Shown here one piece after another: positions 32,699 through 44,409 of a stretch of 64,000 bases of DNA (position 1 is its first letter; each line of letters starts with the position of its first letter). The stretch comes from Pilatotrama ljubarskyi (lineage: Eukaryota > Basidiomycota > Agaricomycetes > Polyporales > Polyporaceae). A program made the translations under genes and the position numbers. Under the pieces are notes generated by a model, which saw only the letters and a list, made by a program, of their open reading frames with translations, ran no database searches and was not told where the DNA came from. The DNA is taken from positions 235,427-299,426 of the forward strand of contig MU277696.1 of the NCBI GenBank assembly GCA_022385805.1. Reading direction: 5' to 3'.

Positions 32699-33761
32699 AT
32701 GATGCACCTCCTCAAATTCGTCCTCGCCGCACTCGCCGCCAGCCGCGGTACGTCTCTCTTGCCTCCATCTCACTAACATTTACCTCATCTGACTCACCTA
32801 CTTTCTTATAGCTCTCTCGGCGCCGCTAGACACCACCTCCGTCGTCCCGAGCGTTACTAACGGCCCCGTCGTTGCTGCTGTCACCTCTGTAGTCCCTTCC
32901 GTGAGCGTCGTACAGCGCGACGCCTCCGCCTCAGTCTCGGCCTTAAACGGCCCCGTCGCCGGCGCAGCGGGAGTCGCTCTGCCTGCCGCACCCGCCAGCG
33001 TGTCCGGGTCCCTCGTGGCCCGTCAGATCGGGACTCCTTCCGCTTCGTCTGTCGCCCTGCCCTCGACTAGTCCTGCGTCGAAGGACGTCCACGCCGCTGC
33101 CTGCGCGTCTGAGGCGCCCGCGTCCGTCACCTCCGTCGTGGGTGCTGTGGAGAGCGAAAGCGCGGGCGTGACCTCGCTCGCTGCTCGCGACATCTCGACA
33201 ACTATCCCCGCGATCCCTGCGGCAGTGAGCACGCCCGCGGTGGCGCAGGTCGAGTCCGTCACCGACCACGTCCAGGCGCCCTCCGTCACCACACTCGTCT
33301 CCACCTCTGGCGTCCCATCCGTGAGCATCGTCCCCCGCAGCGCCGCGGACGTGACGAGCGTGCTCTCCCAGACCGTCCCTGCCCCTGCTTCGGTGCGGTC
33401 GACCGTTGTGGCTGTCCCCTCGGAGGCTGTCGCCAGCTCTGTCGTCCCGCCGTCGATCTCTACCGTGCCTTCCTCTTCTGTTGAGGCGAAGGTGGCGTCC
33501 GCCTCCGGATCTATCTCCTCGGTAGTGGAGAAGCTCCCCGCTTCTTCGGCCGTCCCTTCTGAAGTCACCCAAGTCCCGAGCGTGAGCGCGAAGGCTGCTG
33601 ACTCGGAGGAGGCCTCCGTCTCCTCGGCAGTCCCGCAGGTCCCCGAGACCAGCGTGCTCTTGAGCGCGACCGTGAGCGAGCCCGCGGTGGTTCAGAAGGT
33701 CCCGACTGGTACGACGAGGGTGATCGTTACGTCGACGGTTGTACCTACGACCGTCGCTTAG
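32699..33761 (+). CDS. Ser/Val/Ala-rich secreted cell-wall-like protein (plus copy)
   Basis: Two exons: 32699-32747 and 32812-33761; 332 residues. Exon 1 encodes MMHLLKFVLAALAASR, a signal peptide, then a phase-1 GTACGT...TAG intron, then ALSAPLDTTSVVPSVTNG. The body is a mosaic of short repeats (VSVVQRDAS, TTLVSTSGVPSVSIVPRS, SVVPPSISTVPSSS) rich in Ser, Val, Ala and Pro, ending in TTRVIVTSTVVPTTVA. No enzyme domain and no cysteines to speak of. Exon-1 length, intron phase and composition match the divergent gene at 29309-30700, so the pair may be distant paralogs (inference). High GC and few rare codons suggest strong expression. Likely wall or matrix protein. Confidence 0.75.
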
Positions 33762-34294
33762 GGTGGTATGTCCCGCTCCGTCTGCTTTGGCTCTCCCTGT
33801 TGGCGCTGACGGCTGTCCTCCGGCAGCTGCTTCGTGCCTTGCTTGTGCGTCCTACGGATGCGAATGTGGTAGTGCAGGAGATAAATTAGGCGCTGTAGTA
33901 GAGCGTGAGTATGAGTCACCACCGGGTCACTGGTCATGGTCGGCCGCTCCTTGATACATAGTCGTAAATTCACCTAATCGACGTGCGGCCCTTCCTCGAC
34001 CGTTGTATGATTGCGCGAGGGCAACGCTCAAATGGTCGTACAGAGTGTGTCCCGGCCAACATTACTCCGTACGAGCAGCGGCTCGGCCGTGCGTCCTCCT
34101 GACTGCCCACTCATATCCTGTACCCTTGCCAGTACCCCTTGCGAACAGCCCAAACCAAGCCCGACCAGAGCATAACCCCTTTAATGCAGTAATCATGAAC
34201 CAGCGTCGGTACGGCGCGCCTACGGGACGTACCCGGGCGGAAAACCTGAGCAACCAAGGCAACACCGGACAAACGATTCTAAGAAGCGTCGCCA
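33762..34294. other. 3' flank, no gene seen
   Basis: Downstream of the plus Ser/Thr-rich gene and of the minus-strand tRNA. On the tRNA strand no T4 run follows closely; the first TTTT is about 50 bp away near 34243. Confidence 0.4.
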
Positions 34295-34403
34295 CGACAC
34301 CAGTAGGGTTCGGACCTACGCTCCCAGAGGGAAACAGAATGTTGCTTTCGGGGAGTGCCCTGAAATTTCTAATCTGTCGCCTTAACCACTTGGCTATAGT
34401 GTC
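34295..34403 (-). tRNA. tRNA-Ser (anticodon AGA) with intron, T-loop variant
   Basis: 109 nt including an intron of about 27 nt after position 37. The acceptor stem GACACTA pairs with TGGTGTC and the discriminator base is G. D-stem GCC/GGC; anticodon stem ACAGA/TCTGT with loop TTAGAA; long variable arm TCCC-TCT-GGGA, as in serine tRNAs; T-stem GTAGG/CCTAC. The T-loop is TCCGAAC, not TTCGAAC, so the universal pseudouridine-55 position is C and the internal B box is altered. The other copy at 39416 is canonical there. May be a weak or decaying gene. Confidence 0.85.
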
Positions 34404-35793
34404 GTGTCGTACGAGCGGATCTTCAGTGCGAGTGGCATTCGCTTGCCCGACGATTGGGCGACTGCAGGCCAGGCGGCTGCATTATCCAGGGAGGCCATCT
34501 TGGGAAATACAGCCGTACGGTTGCAGCCATGCGATGACTAGCAGGTTGCAGATCTGGGCGGTGGTGCGCATGGTCGGGGAGCGAGTCCGACTGCACGAGC
34601 TCATGAGCGCCGCTCAGGGTTATGAGAACAAGTGCATCGCACAAACACCGCCGAGCATTGCGCAGAACTTCCCCCGGCATCTACAGCTGAGCCGGGACCG
34701 GATCAGCCTGCCAAGTCAGAGTGTCGCAGTGTCGAGCGAAACTCACGCGGGACGTGGCTGGGCAGTGGGCCCGAGGTCGTTGACACGGGCGTATGCATGC
34801 TGTCGACGTGTTCGTTGAAGGTGAGTTTTCGGACACTTGTCATACAACCTACTCATCGAATATGTCAACCGGGAGACTACTGTATGTTGCACTCCCGCTC
34901 TACCTGCGGACACACCAGATGCACCAGAGACACGGCGGGGTACGGAATGAGCCAGCATACTGGGAGGTATGTGCCTGTGAATTTCGAAACGTTTTGTTCG
35001 GGCTACAGGCGTACGTGTCTTGCGACGGGTACCCCGGAGGCGACGGCGGGGGGACGAAGTCCATGCAACGGCACGCAGGACAAGCGAGAATGTGCGTACG
35101 TGGCTTTGTTGGACAAGGGGACGTCGGAGAAGAAAGAGAGCGTGCGCGGGAGGCTTCTGGACTTGTCCGCCTACGCCGCGCGGGAGTGCGACATGAGGGA
35201 AGAGTGCCAAAGAGAGAATTCGAAGTGCGACGTTGCACGTTCCGATGACGCGCGTAATTAAACTAGGTTTGTTCGCCGACACAGCCACATAGCACTTGTC
35301 GTTCCTGTCACTCTCTGTGCGTCCCACGCGGTCCCCACGGAAGTCGAGTGTGCGATACTTCGGTCCTGGCAGTGGGCCGCATCTGCAGCGGGGCGGAGCA
35401 GTCGGCGACGAGGAAGACGTGCAGGCTGTGGAGGAGGACCGGCGGAGATGGGAGGACAAGTCCGTGGCGGGCGGGGAGAGACTCGGAGGGTGTGTTCTGG
35501 ATAGGAGGACTGGCGCGTGTCATCGAGAAGCGACGCACGTGCAATTTGGGCCTGGTACGGAAGTGGGGATGCCTGCGTTCGCTCGCCCGCCGTCGTCCTC
35601 CGCACATCCAACGTCCCGCCACTCTCCTCTTTCCCCGCCACGTCCCAGCCATGTCTCCCAACCCCTCTTCCGTCCCCCGCCCCCTCTCTCTCCCTCTCTC
35701 TTTCCTCCTCCCCCCTCCTCTACCACTCTCCTTCCTCCGCGCCCTCATCCTGCAGGACGCTCGTCGGGCCTGAGAGCGACCGCAGCGTGAGGC
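34404..35793. other. 1.4 kb without a firm gene
   Basis: A plus-strand frame ending at 35261 is rich in cysteine in its last 110 codons (STC, TRC, RTC, SPC, REC, EEC, SKC), but no start or signal peptide could be joined to it. 35640-35750 is a long C/T tract (CCCCTCTCTCTCC...) that forms the promoter/leader of the gene at 35794. Confidence 0.35.
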
Positions 35794-38700
35794 ATGCCCA
35801 ACCTTAACCCCACTTACGGCGCCCTCCTCCTAGGCGTCCTCTTCTCGGCCGTGTACGTACCTACCCGGACTTCTCTCCCCTTGATGATCATCGCCATCAC
35901 TTGTCCTCACATATGCGCACAGGCTCTTTGGTGTGACCGTCATCCAGACGTTCGTCTACTTCCAGCAGTACGCGTCCGACAGGGCCTGGAGGAAGCTCGC
36001 CGTATGCTGGCTCTGGTGCGTCCCTCCGCCAGATCGCTCGAGACCCGGCCTGATCATTGTATCAGGTCTCTGGACGCCCTCCATCTCGCGCTGAGCGCGC
36101 ACTTGGTCTACTTCTACCTTGTCACTAACTACGACAAGCCCGACACTCTTTCCGAAATCGTCTGGAGCTTCAAGGTGCGTGACTACATGCCTTTTCCGCG
36201 GTCAAAGACTAAAGTAGCACATAGTTGCGTATGGTAGTTGACGTACGTCCCTCAAATCATCCCTCACCTCGGCTGCACTCTGACCTTCCTACAGGCTCTT
36301 GTAGTCTCATCTGTCCATACGTAGGTTTTCTGCACTCCCCCTCAGCTATCGCCAGTTCAGGTTCTGACAAAAATTACGATCAGACTGTATACATCGCGTC
36401 TATGGACGCGTAAGCCCCCATCCATCACCTCTCTATGCAAGCCCTGATGCTTTTTTCGTTGCCTTGCAGTGCTTGCCATCGACGACCATGTAGAACCATT
36501 CGGCAAAGAGGCCCGGCGCTGGAGTCGCCAGAAGATGGCCGTGCACGCGAGTGCGACGCGCTGGATCATGCGGCGCATCGTTCCATGGCTCGTTGTGAGT
36601 CCCTCGCTCTTTCCGCTTTGTTTCCTCTCCTAGAACGTGCTGGCTGACTGGAAGTAGAGTGCGTTGGTCGTCGTAGGTTACGGTACGCGCTCCACGCCTA
36701 TCCTGTATGGTACCTATTCTCATCATTCCTCCCTTCCGTCGTACTCGTTGCGACAGGCATAGCGATAGGTCAGTCTCGTCCTTCCCTGCGACATACATTG
36801 AGGAGGCATGCTAAACGATTACGCGACAGCGATGTGTTTCGAGGCGTGAGCCGACCTCCCACTCATTCCTCGCCTACCTTTTCTGACATATTCCATTCCA
36901 TTCGACCCTTGTAGGTTTAAGCTCAGCACATTCGCCGAGCTCGCACGCGCTCCGGTACGCCCCTCCTTTCCATCCTATTCCCTCCCCTTCTTACTCTGAT
37001 CCGCTTACTCTTCCGCCTTCCATGTCCCCGTGCGAATCGTGCGGTGAACGATGGCAGTGGGCGACCTACGTCCCGCTGGCAGCATCGACGGTCATCGACG
37101 CGGTCATCGCCGGCTCGCTGTGTTATTTCCTGGCGCGGTGTCGGCCGCAGTTTGGCGCGTGAGTACCGTTGCCTTTCATACCATGCATAGGGCGATGTCA
37201 GGGGTTGGAGACGGATGAATGCTCAATGCTGATGGATGACGGACAGGATGAACGGACCGATCAAGACGCTCATGGTGTACACCCTCAATACGGGTATCAT
37301 CACCAGGTGCGTCCGAGCCTACCTTTCGAGTCTGTATCACCCTAATCGCAGGACTCATCCAGCGTGTGCTCGCTGATTGCGATATCTATGGTACGGGATC
37401 CAGTGCAATGCATCCTTGGGTTGGGCGCTCACGACGGTCGAGTGCAGATGGTCGCGTACCCGACGACGTTCATCCCGATCGCGATCGAATTCCTCGTCAT
37501 CAAGCGTACGTCCTGTTCTTCTCTGGCATGACCCGTTGACTGATCGCGCGCGCTGCGTAGTGTACATCAACTCATACATGGCCATGTACGCCCCCTTGTA
37601 CCCCGTCTCCTGATCCAGGCTCATTCATTCATTGACCACATACCTACAGGCTGAACGCGCGGAGCGCCCTGCACCCCTCACAAGAGCACCACAGCCGCCA
37701 CACGCATGCGCACACGTACAGCGGCCGGTCCTTCCTCCCCTCAGGCGCTCGCGTCCGCACCCGCTCCTCCCGCTACGCGCTCGGCGAGCAGAAACACCTC
37801 CCTCTTTCGCCCTCCTTCCCCTCCGAGTCCTTCCCCTTCCCCTCGTCGCTCTCCGCCTCCTCCCTGCACCTTTCGCGCCTCCCCATCCCGGCGAATGCTC
37901 CCACCTCGCTGACGTTCGACGCGCCCGCGCCGCTCGCTGCACCGCGACTCAGCCACCCGGACGTGTACCCCCAGTACGGAGCGGTCGAGACCGCAGTGGG
38001 CGTCGCCCTTCCTACGCTCTCGCTTTCCTTCGGGCTCGCACAGGCGCACGGGCAGGCACATGCGCACGCGGGGCGCTTCCACTCGTTCACGTCCGCGTCC
38101 TCGTCGGCTACCGCTGCCTCTCCCGCGTCGGGCTCGGGGTCCGGGTCAGGGTTGTCTGCGCCGCTGCTGCCGATCTCGCCGCTTGCTGCTGCTGCCGCTG
38201 CGGTGTATGCGACCCCGGTGGACCCGCTCAGCCCGGTGAGGCCGCCTGGCCAGCATCCGCTCGAGGAGGTGGAGGAGGGGAATATGGTCATCGTCGAGAT
38301 CCCGGCTGGCGCCGACGCGAACGCGAACACGCACGATAACGCGAACGCGATCGAGGAGGGAAGCGAGACCCCGCCGCCGGACTACCCGTCCCCGCCCGAC
38401 CGCGCGCTCTCCCCGCTCCGCTTCGCGTCCTATTCGTCCTCGTCCCACCCGAACCTCGCGCCTTACCCCACCGCCAGTCCGTCCGGCTCGTTCTCGGCCG
38501 CGTGCGCGTCGCCTTGGGCTTCCTCGCCGAGCGTGAACCTCGCGCTGCCGCCGCGGCCGTCGCGTCCGCGGCTGGGGAGCGCGTACTCGACGGACGCCGC
38601 CGACGCCGGCGCGGGGGAGGTTCGGGAGAGTGGGGCGCTGCCCGCGTTGATGTATGGCGGGAGCGAGAGAGGGAGCGTGGGCGGCGGCGGTGGCGGGAGT

Positions 38701-38886
38701 ATGGGCGGGAGGAGGTACACGAGGATGGTGAGCGAGGCGCGCGAGTGGAGGAGGGGGTGCGCGGTGGGGCAGCGGGGTGTTTCGGAGACCCTTGGAGGAG
38801 AGGTAGGGGGCGCGGGAGGAGGAGTGGAGGACGAGCGCGGGGTGTGGGTGTGGGGCGGGCCTGGTGGGCGGGGGTCGTTGGGTTGA
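35794..38886 (+). CDS. DUF6534-type multi-pass membrane protein with long low-complexity tail
   Basis: Fungal membrane protein of the DUF6534 (seven-helix-like) type. About 14 exons; start MPNLNPTYGALLLGVLFSAV. Recognisable order: LFGVTVIQTFVYFQQYASDRAWRKL, SLDALHLALSAHLVYFYLVTNY, IVWSFK, ALVVSSVHT/LYTSRLWT, SALVVVGYG, AELARAP/WATYVPLAASTVIDAV, AGSLCYFLARCRPQFGA, MNGPIKTLMVYTLNTGIITS and FLVIK/LYINSYMAMLNARSA. Two exons are only 12 nt (36757-36768) and 16 nt (36830-36845). After the last helix a single exon of some 410 codons encodes a cytosolic tail rich in Ser, Ala, Pro and Gly (SGSGSGSGLSAP, ANANTHDNANAIEEG, GGGGGGSMGG), far longer than in usual family members. Function unknown; some relatives are treated as receptor-like. 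The promoter is a strong pyrimidine tract. Confidence 0.8.
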
Positions 38887-39415
38887 CGTCCTCTCCGGGC
38901 GGTGGGAGTTAGCGGGGGTGGCCTGTGGCTTTCGCTGTCCTGTCGCGTGTTTGAAGTGCTTTGTCTCTCCTTCTTTCTCTAGGCATCTACGTACTACCTT
39001 ATTCTTTACACTATCTTGCTCTTGCACCACTGGCAGCGATCGCGCGCTCGTTACCTCCTTTCTCTCTCTCTATCTCTCTCGGCGCACGCCTCCTTCCTGC
39101 TATTTCGACTCCTCATCAGGCTCCTGGGCCAGGCTGTCGCACCCTCTCTCTCTCTTTCTCTTTGTCTCTCGCGCTCTGCTAGCTCTCTCGTCATAGTTGA
39201 TCATCGTTGCCCGTGCTCGTGCTCTCGTGCTCGCACACATCCATACATATATTGTATCATTTCTTTCTCTACCGTAGGGGTATGTCTCCCGGCTGAACCT
39301 TGCGTCGCTCGAGCGGCGCCTCTACAGACGACCAGTGACCGTGTCGTGTCTACTGCCCGGGCCCCGCGGGGGCGCTCAGTGACGTGAAGAATGGCTGCCA
39401 AGGCTTACTAAGCAA
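38887..39415. other. 3' flank with C/T-rich tract
   Basis: Downstream of the DUF6534-type gene. A (CTCT)n tract covers about 39055-39185. No gene. Confidence 0.4.
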
Positions 39416-39524
39416 GACACTATAGCCAAGTGGTTAAGGCGACAGATTAGAATGCGCATCGGGGGAGTCCCTTGAATTCATCTGTTTCCCTCTGGGAGCG
39501 TAGGTTCGAACCCTACTGGTGTCG
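39416..39524 (+). tRNA. tRNA-Ser (anticodon AGA) with intron
   Basis: 109 nt with an intron of about 27 nt after anticodon position 37. The mature part is almost identical to the minus-strand copy at 34295-34403: acceptor GACACTA/TGGTGTC with discriminator G, D-stem GCC/GGC, anticodon stem ACAGA/TCTGT, loop TTAGAA, variable arm TCCC-TCT-GGGA. T-arm GTAGG-TTCGAAC-CCTAC is canonical and gives a good B box. A TTCTTCTTTTG run about 15 nt downstream supplies a Pol III terminator. The intron sequence differs from the other copy. Confidence 0.92.
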
Positions 39525-40731
39525 TGTGAACGGTCCTTCTTCTTTTGATTGGGCCTGTGAAGTGCGGTTTTGGAAGGGTAGGCGATGGGGAGGGCGCCTC
39601 GTGGCAGAGGTGAGTGCAAGAAAGCGGTGCGTCGTGCCTTCGCATGCATCTCCACGACGTCACCTGGAAGGTCCGCTCCGACAAGCGCCTTGCGCATGTA
39701 CAGAAGGAACATTCAGCCTGCGCAATAGCGAGGTAGGTGCGTGCCGTGGTGGATGCATGTGCGCCGTCGAGGTCGGGAGTAAGCTGGATGTTTGGTAGAC
39801 CTGCCTTAGTAGGAGGCGCCGTTGTGGCTCGGGAAACGCCGGACAGCGAAGACGGCTTGTCCACCCTCCGGCCAGTACAGTATACTGTATGGCAAACCGT
39901 GCTCATGGAGCATAACATGCTCACTGAGGTCTTCAGACTCCAGAAATCATGGCTGGGGGAACTGGAGAGGCCGGTCGGCTGATGCTATTCAGGTCAATGC
40001 ATATATTAGTCGCCCTCGAGTCCTACGACCGCCTTCGATAAGCAAAGTTCCTACGCCTGAGGCTACGCTGCAGCCGTATCATTTACCGCTCTTGATGCGT
40101 GTTCGGTGGCCGGAGGACTTCCGGCGACAAGCTGCAAGCTGTTTCGCATGAGCAGCTCCATGCAAGGTGTCGACACTATTTTGAACCTGACTTGCAGCGT
40201 GACGGGCGGAGCACAGATAGAGGAGTGTAGGAGGAGGCCGACAAGGTAGCGGCAGATTCGGGAGAGCCCTGTGCCCTCGCGGGACACGTTCACGCCTTGA
40301 GGCGGCCCTCTGTGGCGCTATGACTTCTTCTCTGAGTATCAGGTGCTCCCTCCCAAACAAACGGAACGACCCATCGATGGCGCGTCTGCACAGGCGGAAC
40401 AGACATCAAGGTTTTATCGGTAGTTCATTACCCGGGATGGTAAGTATTGTATTCACGAAGCATCTTGCCCCACTGACACGTTTCCTGATCCCCGACTCTG
40501 TCTGAGGCATTCCGAGCGTATGCTCAGCTTCGAAATCCACGTATCAGTAGTCGCCGTGGCAAATTCACTGCAATCTGTCCTGTGCCTGCAATGTTAATGC
40601 GTGCCGATATGCTCTGAGGGCAGTTGCGGGCCCTTGATGATGATACGCCGGCCTCGTCGAGGATATAATGTTCTTGATCGCCCATAGGTTCCCCTCGTCC
40701 ACTGAAGTGTACCACGACCGGTTCCTCCAAG
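39525..40731. other. intergenic, 1.2 kb, no gene supported
   Basis: Between the tRNA and the F-box gene. A short palindrome ACAGTATACTGT is at about 39880-39891. Frames up to 109 codons show no domain. Confidence 0.4.
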
Positions 40732-42106
40732 ATGCCAACTTCGAGCCCCGTCGATCCGTCTTTGGCGAAGTTCATGAATGCATGGTACTGGGCCAGCCCG
40801 ATTCATCACTCCTGGCCACGGAAGCTCCCGCTGCTGTTGTGGGAGCGCATCCTCGACCAACTCTTCGTCCCCATCGGCGACGACTACTGGTACCCAACGG
40901 ACTTGCGCTCTTGCGCGGCCGTCTGCCGCGCATGGCGCCCCCGCGCGCGATACAACCTCTGGTACTCGACCATGGTCCGGAACGAGGCGCAGGCGCGGCC
41001 GGCTGCTGGACCTCATCCGCGACGACGCGCACCTCTGCGAGCTCATCGTCGAGCTCGAGATCTACCCGGACAGGCCCGGGTGCGAGTGGGGCTCCGTGTC
41101 GTTCTTTCTCCCAGAGCTCACGCGCGTGCTCCCGAACCTGCGCTTCATGTGGTTGAAGCGCGTGAACTGGCTCGCATCCCCATACGCGTATAACGCGGTG
41201 GTCGCGCGGTTCCGGTCCCTTACTACCCTGCGGTTGTGGTTCGCCAGCTTCGAGACGGCGACGGACTTTTTCCGTCTGGTCTGGTCGCTCCGTAATCTCC
41301 GAAATCTGATCGTTCATCGGAAGATGTTCATTCGCAGAGCGCTGTCCGAGGGAGAATCAAGGAGGCTGGCCATAGCACGTAAGCCGTGGGCATGCCGGGA
41401 GCTATTCAGGCTCGACGTTGGGGTAAGAAGCTCATCTCATTTCTGCGACCACTTCTGACGATCGCTGCAGCACCTCCTTTGCGAAGAGGTTAACGTAGGA
41501 CTTTTCCAGTTTCCACCGCCGGGCGCGTTCGGCTCGTCGGTCACATCGCTTTCCCTCCATCCGCAAGGCTCGAGGCTTCCGTCCATTCTCGGTACGTCCT
41601 CCCGATCAAAGGTAACGCGCGCGCTGCTCACAGCCTGAACGGCGGTAGAGAATGTCTCGTGCTATATCCGTGATCTGAAGAACCTGCGCTCGATCGAGCT
41701 ATCCGTGCGGCTCTCTGCCATCATGGTTCCCGCACATCCGGAGGACATGATCCAAGACAGCGTCCTCCTCCTATACCTCGTCACCAACCTCCCCTCCGCG
41801 CCCTCCATGCACTCCATCTCGCTTTGCGTCTCGGGCATGTCCACAGGCAGTCGCTCGCGCCTGCTCGATGTCCTTGTGGGCACCGAGGACAGCTATGGTC
41901 CTCTGTGGGAGCGCGTGCCGTCCTTGCAGCGACTGCACTTCCGGATGGAAGACGTCGGACGGGACCATGCGAGCTGGTGGAGGCAACAGCTCTCGAAGCG
42001 CCTACCGAGCGTGTCAGATCTCGTGCAGGTTGAGGTCCAGCTTGGTGAGCAGATCGGATATACGTCGATGAGTCGTGACAAGGACGGCTGGTCGGAGGGC
42101 TTCTGA
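40732..42106 (+). CDS. F-box/LRR protein gene with a frameshift
   Basis: Probable SCF adaptor. The first part encodes the F-box in one frame: WPRKLPLLLWERILDQLFV then SCAAVCRAWRPRARYNLWYS. After MVRNEAQ (about 40991) the family sequence continues only one base out of phase: GRLLDLIRDDAHLCELIVEL. No intron with acceptable size fits; a 31-nt GTACTC...CAG intron would restore the frame but would remove the WYSTMVRNEAQ segment. Beyond it the leucine-rich repeats are intact (LPELTRVLPNLRFMWLKRV, FRSLTTLRLWF, LRNLRNLIV). After GTAAGA...CAG and GTACGT...TAG introns come SVTSLSLHPQGSRLPSIL and ENVSCYIRDLKNLRSIELSV, down to the stop at 42104-42106. Either a recent pseudogene or a one-base assembly error. 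Confidence 0.68.
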
Positions 42107-42228
42107 TGGACTGAGAGACGCGTCGGCCGCGTGGAACGAGACTGATTCAAGGCGCCGTGTCCGTTGTATGATACATTGTACTATGGGTACATTACATTGA
42201 AGCAGTCCATGGTACCATGACGATGTCC

Positions 42229-42669
42229 TTATGCGTTCTGGGATATCGAGAGTTTCTCCTGGTCGCCGGAGGCACTCTGTTGCTTCTCTTGGTTTGCGAT
42301 CCGGACTCTGTGACGCAGAAGTCAGTACGCTGGTTAGCGGATGGGCTGATGCCTCATTCACTCACTGGTTTCGTGCGACGAGGATCCTGAGCGTCCGCTC
42401 TTTCTCGATCGGCGCCATGTTCTCCCAGTTCGCTATGCGGGAGAGAGTCTAGAGGTCCACGTTAGCTCGCCGGCTCACTGCGCTGCTCAAGCCGCCTGGA
42501 GACTTACTCCGTCGCTGTTCACGACCACGGGACCAAGCTTATCGAACTTGAACGTCTGGTTGCCGTTGATGGTGATCTTCTCTGCCTCCTCGTCTGAGGG
42601 CGGAGGAGGCAGCGCGAGAGGCGCGCCGGTCTGGGTGGTCTTGACCTCCTCGTTCTCGAGACCGCTCAT
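42229..42669 (-). CDS. small conserved fungal protein (NSDGTLSRIANW motif)
   Basis: 107 residues from three exons: 42669-42508, 42448-42366 and 42307-42229, with introns GTAAGT...TAG and GTGAGT...CAG. An N-terminal Pro-rich stretch (LALPPPPSDEE) precedes ITINGNQTFKFDKLGPVVVNSDG, then TLSRIANWENM, IEKERTLRILVARNQ and a short hydrophilic tail. I recognise the GPVVVNSDGTLSRI.NW core as a small protein conserved across fungi, but not a function. Soluble; no signal peptide or membrane segment. Convergent with the F-box gene 122 bp away. Confidence 0.82.
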
Positions 42670-44409
42670 GGCGTGATTGGCGAATGTAAGATAATAAAGC
42701 TGTTGAAGCCAAGCACTACTTGAATACTGCGCAGATGGTGGTCGGTGTTGTCACCATCTTTCCTCCTATCTGCCTTCATATATGTGCGAGTGGACGAGCG
42801 AAAGGCGCGACCGTTCGCGACGATTCCAAGTCTTTCGCGGAGGCCGGGCCGGGTGTCCGGTGCACATCGGCGACGCGTCCCACGGGCGCTTCCGTCTCGA
42901 GGCCTTATCATTCTCTTCCAAAACCACCGACCTGGTATGCCGAAATAATGTAAAGCCTTTCAACACGCGAAATACTGGTCATGTAAATCACATCTGCACC
43001 TTATTTGGCCTTGACTACGATAAGAACAAAACCTCACCCCTTGGAGTAGATCTCTCTCAACGAGGACACGAATCGCACGTCCGGAATACAATCGCCGGTA
43101 CGGACGATCTCAATGATGTTGAGTGTAATGCGCGTTTATCCTTGACCAATGCTCAGGAAATTGCACAAGCGACGTGTAGACAGCTCTATCTTGCCGATTC
43201 TGTATACTGGCAGGCCGACCACTGCTGGATACGACGACATAAGAGACAGCACATATGCCTGTGGACCAGTGGTACCCGTTCTGGCCAAGTCACCCACAGT
43301 GCGAAGAGGATGAGTTATCCGCTCCAACCTTGTACACCCTTCGAAGTGCCTCAAGCGGACAACGTCCTGCAAGAATACTTCTCCCAGTAAGTGGCGAGGC
43401 GGTCCTCCCATCGGCACGATACCTTCTCGTGCACCGTCACACCGTCCTCCCAGGATGAAAAGCGTGATTGCGACACGAGTCGCGCTAGAGCGCGAACTTC
43501 CAACCTCTAGCAGGGGTCGGCTAGGGATAGTGCCCTTCCAGACACCCCCCTAGAGCGATCCAAAGAAGTTCGCGCCCAACCAACTCGTAGTACTGCCCCC
43601 TCCATTTTCACACACGCTCCCGAGAGGCGGCCGACCATAGCGAGTTCTTCGGTCGCCGCGTACCTGAACACCGCGACTTCTCTCACTCCTCACTGGGACG
43701 CCGAATCTTACTACAGGCGTCACATCGTGCAGATCGCACGCGAAGTCCTGAGATCTGCTGTCGCGATGAGGGGCACAGGCATGGGGAGCATTACCGTGGA
43801 CACATACTTATTGGCCCTATCGCGCGGCTCGCGGGCGCTACATCTGTCAGGGCACTTGACGGTGTGAGTTACTTCTCCAGCGTTGGAGCCGTAGCAGATG
43901 TAGATGCACAAATGAGATGGCGTCGCTCATATCCTACGGTAACCTCTACCTTTGGTGCGTCATTTCTTACTCGAAGCGGCTAGAATGTGATAAGTGTGCG
44001 CATTCCTCACGTTCAGCTCTTCTTCTTTAGCCTGACTAGAAAGCCTCGCAGACGGGATTCCAGATACCACTCTCATCGGCGCTCGGCACATCTACGGGCT
44101 ATTCCCACCGCCCCGACCCCACCGGCGCAACCCGTCCGGATTTCTCTCGCCCTGTCAAATGGCGAGGCTAGCACACGTCTCCCCGCACCCACGGCTGGGA
44201 GTCCATGAGAATCAGTAGCGCGGCGTCTACGCCCGCGCGAACAGCATATATTACGAAGTTCGAACCATGCGGATGGCGACGGTACCGCACCTACGTCCGC
44301 GTCCTCATTGTTGCCATCGTGCATACCGATCTCGTGGTGATCGCAAATACTCCGTTCTAGAGGAAGAGAAGTCGTCGAGGAGCACCGACCCTGACCAGAA
44401 CACGAGCAT
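42670..44409. other. intergenic, 1.7 kb, between divergent genes
   Basis: A 202-codon plus frame (42782-43390) is the longest but has no domain, no signal peptide and poor codon pattern, so it is not called. The region must hold the promoters of the genes at 42669 (-) and 44410 (+). Confidence 0.4.

Noticed and set aside
34632..35261. Possible cysteine-rich secreted protein ending at 35261
   Set aside because: The last 110 codons have eight cysteines, but no start or signal peptide could be joined, and the candidate 42-nt intron keeps every frame open, so it gives no support.
42782..43390. 202-codon plus-strand open frame
   Set aside because: No domain, no signal peptide, no intron pattern, and overlapping frames on the other strand are similar in length; treated as chance.
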